A DNA stretch of 12,669 nucleotides, taken from Candidatus Peregrinibacteria bacterium (lineage in GTDB: Bacteria; Patescibacteriota; Gracilibacteria; UBA1369; LOWO2-01-FULL-3). This document shows, piece after piece, positions 11,594 through 12,669 of the stretch (within the stretch, counting starts at the first letter, position 1; every line of letters begins with the position of its first letter). The notes under the pieces were generated by a model that searched no databases, was not told the DNA's origin, and saw nothing but the letters and a program-made list of their open reading frames with translations. A program made the position numbers and the translations under genes. The stretch is from assembly GCA_016186245.1 (NCBI GenBank), contig JACPLZ010000064.1, positions 1 to 12,669 of the forward strand. The letters are read 5' to 3'.

Positions 11594-12514
11594 GTGTCCA
11601 GAAAGATTGTTCTCATTGACGGCAACGCTATTATCCACAGAGCTTTTCACGCTCTGCCTCCTTTCAAAACTTCCAAAGGAGAGCTTGTGAATGCGGTTTA
11701 TGGCTTCGCGTCTGTTCTCCTGAATATTCTAAAAAAAGAAAATCCCGACTACATTGCCGTAGCTTTTGATTTAAAGAAAAAAACTTTTCGCCATGAAGAA
11801 TATAAAGAATATAAAGCCACCCGTGTAAAAGCTCCGGATGAACTTTACGAACAAATACCGAGAATTAAGGAGCTGGTCAGGGCATTCCAGATTCCAATTT
11901 TTGAAATGGAAGGTTACGAAGCCGATGATATTTTGGGCACATTATCCCGCCAGGCGGAAAAAAAAGGACTCATCGTGCACATTGTTACCGGCGATCTCGA
12001 CACGCTTCAGCTTGTTTCCGGAAAAACACAAGTTGCCGCGCTTATGCAGAAATTTTCAGAGCCGGTGCTTTACGACATTCCGAAAGTCATGGGTCGATAC
12101 GGTCTCACGCCTTCCCAGATTCCCGACATGAAAGGGCTCCAAGGCGATCCTTCCGATAATTTAAAAGGCGTCCAGGGTATCGGTCCAAAAACGGCCAAAG
12201 ATCTGCTGCAAAAGTATGGAACAATTGAGAATATTTATAAGAATTTGGAAGAAATCAAAGGCGGCGTGCACGATAAACTGGAAAAAGATAAAGAAAGCGC
12301 ATTTCTTAGCAGAAGACTGGCTACGATAATTACCGATATGCCTATAGAACTTGATGTTGAAGCCTGCATAACTCATGAATATGACAAACGGACGCTGATA
12401 AATATTTTTACTGAACTTGAATTTAACAGTCTTCTAAAACGCCTTAACGAGTTCCACAATCAATCGGCTGCGAAAAAGCTTAGCGACAACCCCGCCCAGG
12501 CAACCCTTTTCTAG
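11594..12514 (+). CDS. Stand-alone 5'-3' exonuclease (PolA N-terminal/FEN type)
   Basis: A flap/5'-nuclease that removes RNA primers and repairs DNA, 306 aa, GTG start. Active-site acidic residues of the PolA 5'-nuclease family are all present: D9 in VLIDGNA, the arch EYKEYKATR, E109-D111-D112 in GYEADDILGTL, D134 and D136 in TGDLDTLQL, D185 and D188 in GDPSDNLKG. These are followed by the helix-hairpin-helix VQGIGPKTAKDLL. The protein ends at AQATLF, just where the 3'-5' exonuclease/polymerase part of a full PolA would follow. The motif QATLF resembles the beta-clamp-binding pentapeptide. The stop is followed at once by repeats, so either this is a natural short nuclease or the gene was cut by repeat insertion; the neat clamp-like tail favours the former. 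Confidence 0.9.
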   Translation: MSRKIVLIDGNAIIHRAFHALPPFKTSKGELVNAVYGFASVLLNILKKENPDYIAVAFDLKKKTFRHEEYKEYKATRVKAPDELYEQIPRIKELVRAFQIPIFEMEGYEADDILGTLSRQAEKKGLIVHIVTGDLDTLQLVSGKTQVAALMQKFSEPVLYDIPKVMGRYGLTPSQIPDMKGLQGDPSDNLKGVQGIGPKTAKDLLQKYGTIENIYKNLEEIKGGVHDKLEKDKESAFLSRRLATIITDMPIELDVEACITHEYDKRTLINIFTELEFNSLLKRLNEFHNQSAAKKLSDNPAQATLF

Positions 12515-12517
12515 TTT

Positions 12518-12669
12518 GTCATGGTGAGCCTGTCGAACCATGACCGTGTCATCCTGAACTATGACCGTGTCATCCTGAACTATGACCGTGTCATCCTGAA
12601 CTATGACCGTGTCATCCTGAACCATGACCGTGTCATCCTGAACTATGACCGTGTCATCCTGAACTATGA
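12518..12669. repeat. Module A copy followed by 21-bp tandem array of module B (six copies, running off the edge)
   Basis: A module A palindrome identical to the one at 449 is followed from 12541 by six 21-bp units with the core gtgtcatcctgaac. The fourth ends in cca instead of cta. The array reaches the window end and may continue. The 21-bp period is open on the minus strand as a heptapeptide repeat (VIVQDDT), but I see no gene using it here. Confidence 0.9.

Noticed and set aside
12434..12669. Minus-strand frame with VIVQDDT heptapeptide repeats
   Set aside because: It arises from the 21-bp array and the antisense of the 5'-nuclease end; there is no promoter or ribosome-binding site, and 21-bp repeats stay open by arithmetic.
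12541..12669. Possible CRISPR array or iteron-type origin at the right end
   Set aside because: The 21-bp units are head-to-tail without spacers, and no replication initiator or cas gene is nearby; the same motif recurs as a dispersed repeat.

Overview
The window looks like a piece of a Candidate Phyla Radiation (Patescibacteria) chromosome. The evidence is the combination of families rather than any single marker: a DUF222-like/HNH nuclease, a two-helix VirB2/TrbC-like pilin with the FILSGGQ-type motif, a short starch-synthase-like GT-B fragment, a DUF721 protein, a stand-alone PolA-type 5'-nuclease, small coiled-coil and toxin-antitoxin proteins, and many starts without a good Shine-Dalgarno sequence. 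The code is standard (TGA, TAA and TAG are all used as stops). I cannot name the lineage more closely.

Layout. Bases 1-351 hold the N-terminal third of an aroF/G-type DAHP synthase (minus strand, running off the edge). Its start codon abuts a 20-bp tandem array and a cluster of palindromic repeats. Next come an HNH nuclease gene (minus) invaded in frame by repeats, a decayed toxin-antitoxin remnant (plus), an unrecognised 221-aa gene (minus), a coiled-coil protein (plus), and an intact RHH/RelE-type toxin-antitoxin pair under a 30-bp perfect palindrome. An isolated ilvC (plus) converges on an integral membrane protein gene (minus), followed by tRNA-Asp(GTC) (minus). A tightly overlapping plus-strand unit comes next: antitoxin, PIN toxin, family-4 glycosyltransferase, DUF721 protein. 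It converges, inside a repeat cluster, on an unrecognised 450-aa gene (minus). The right part carries rpsP-khpA, a VirB2-like pilin, a GT-B fragment (minus) and the 5'-nuclease, ending in a 21-bp tandem array.

The most unusual aspect is the dispersed repeat system. At least five modules can be told apart: A (arms GTCATGGT/ACCATGAC), B (GTGTCATCCTGA, often tandem with 21-bp period), C (nine-bp hairpin GATTTTTGC/GCAAAAATC plus a CTTTCTCCTCCC-like tail), D (CTCGTTTCAGGATCT, pairing with B) and E (GTTGC..GCAAC hairpin with the same kind of pyrimidine tail). They are mixed and matched, sit at gene ends, supply stop codons and C-terminal residues to several genes, and are inserted in frame in three coding sequences (HNH nuclease, glycosyltransferase, ribosomal protein S16). 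One C copy shows a compensatory base-pair change. No REP-associated (RAYT/Y1) transposase is visible in the window, so whatever spreads these modules must act from elsewhere.

The metabolic genes (aroF/G, ilvC) stand alone without their pathway partners, while rpsP-khpA is a widely conserved translation/RNA-binding pair.
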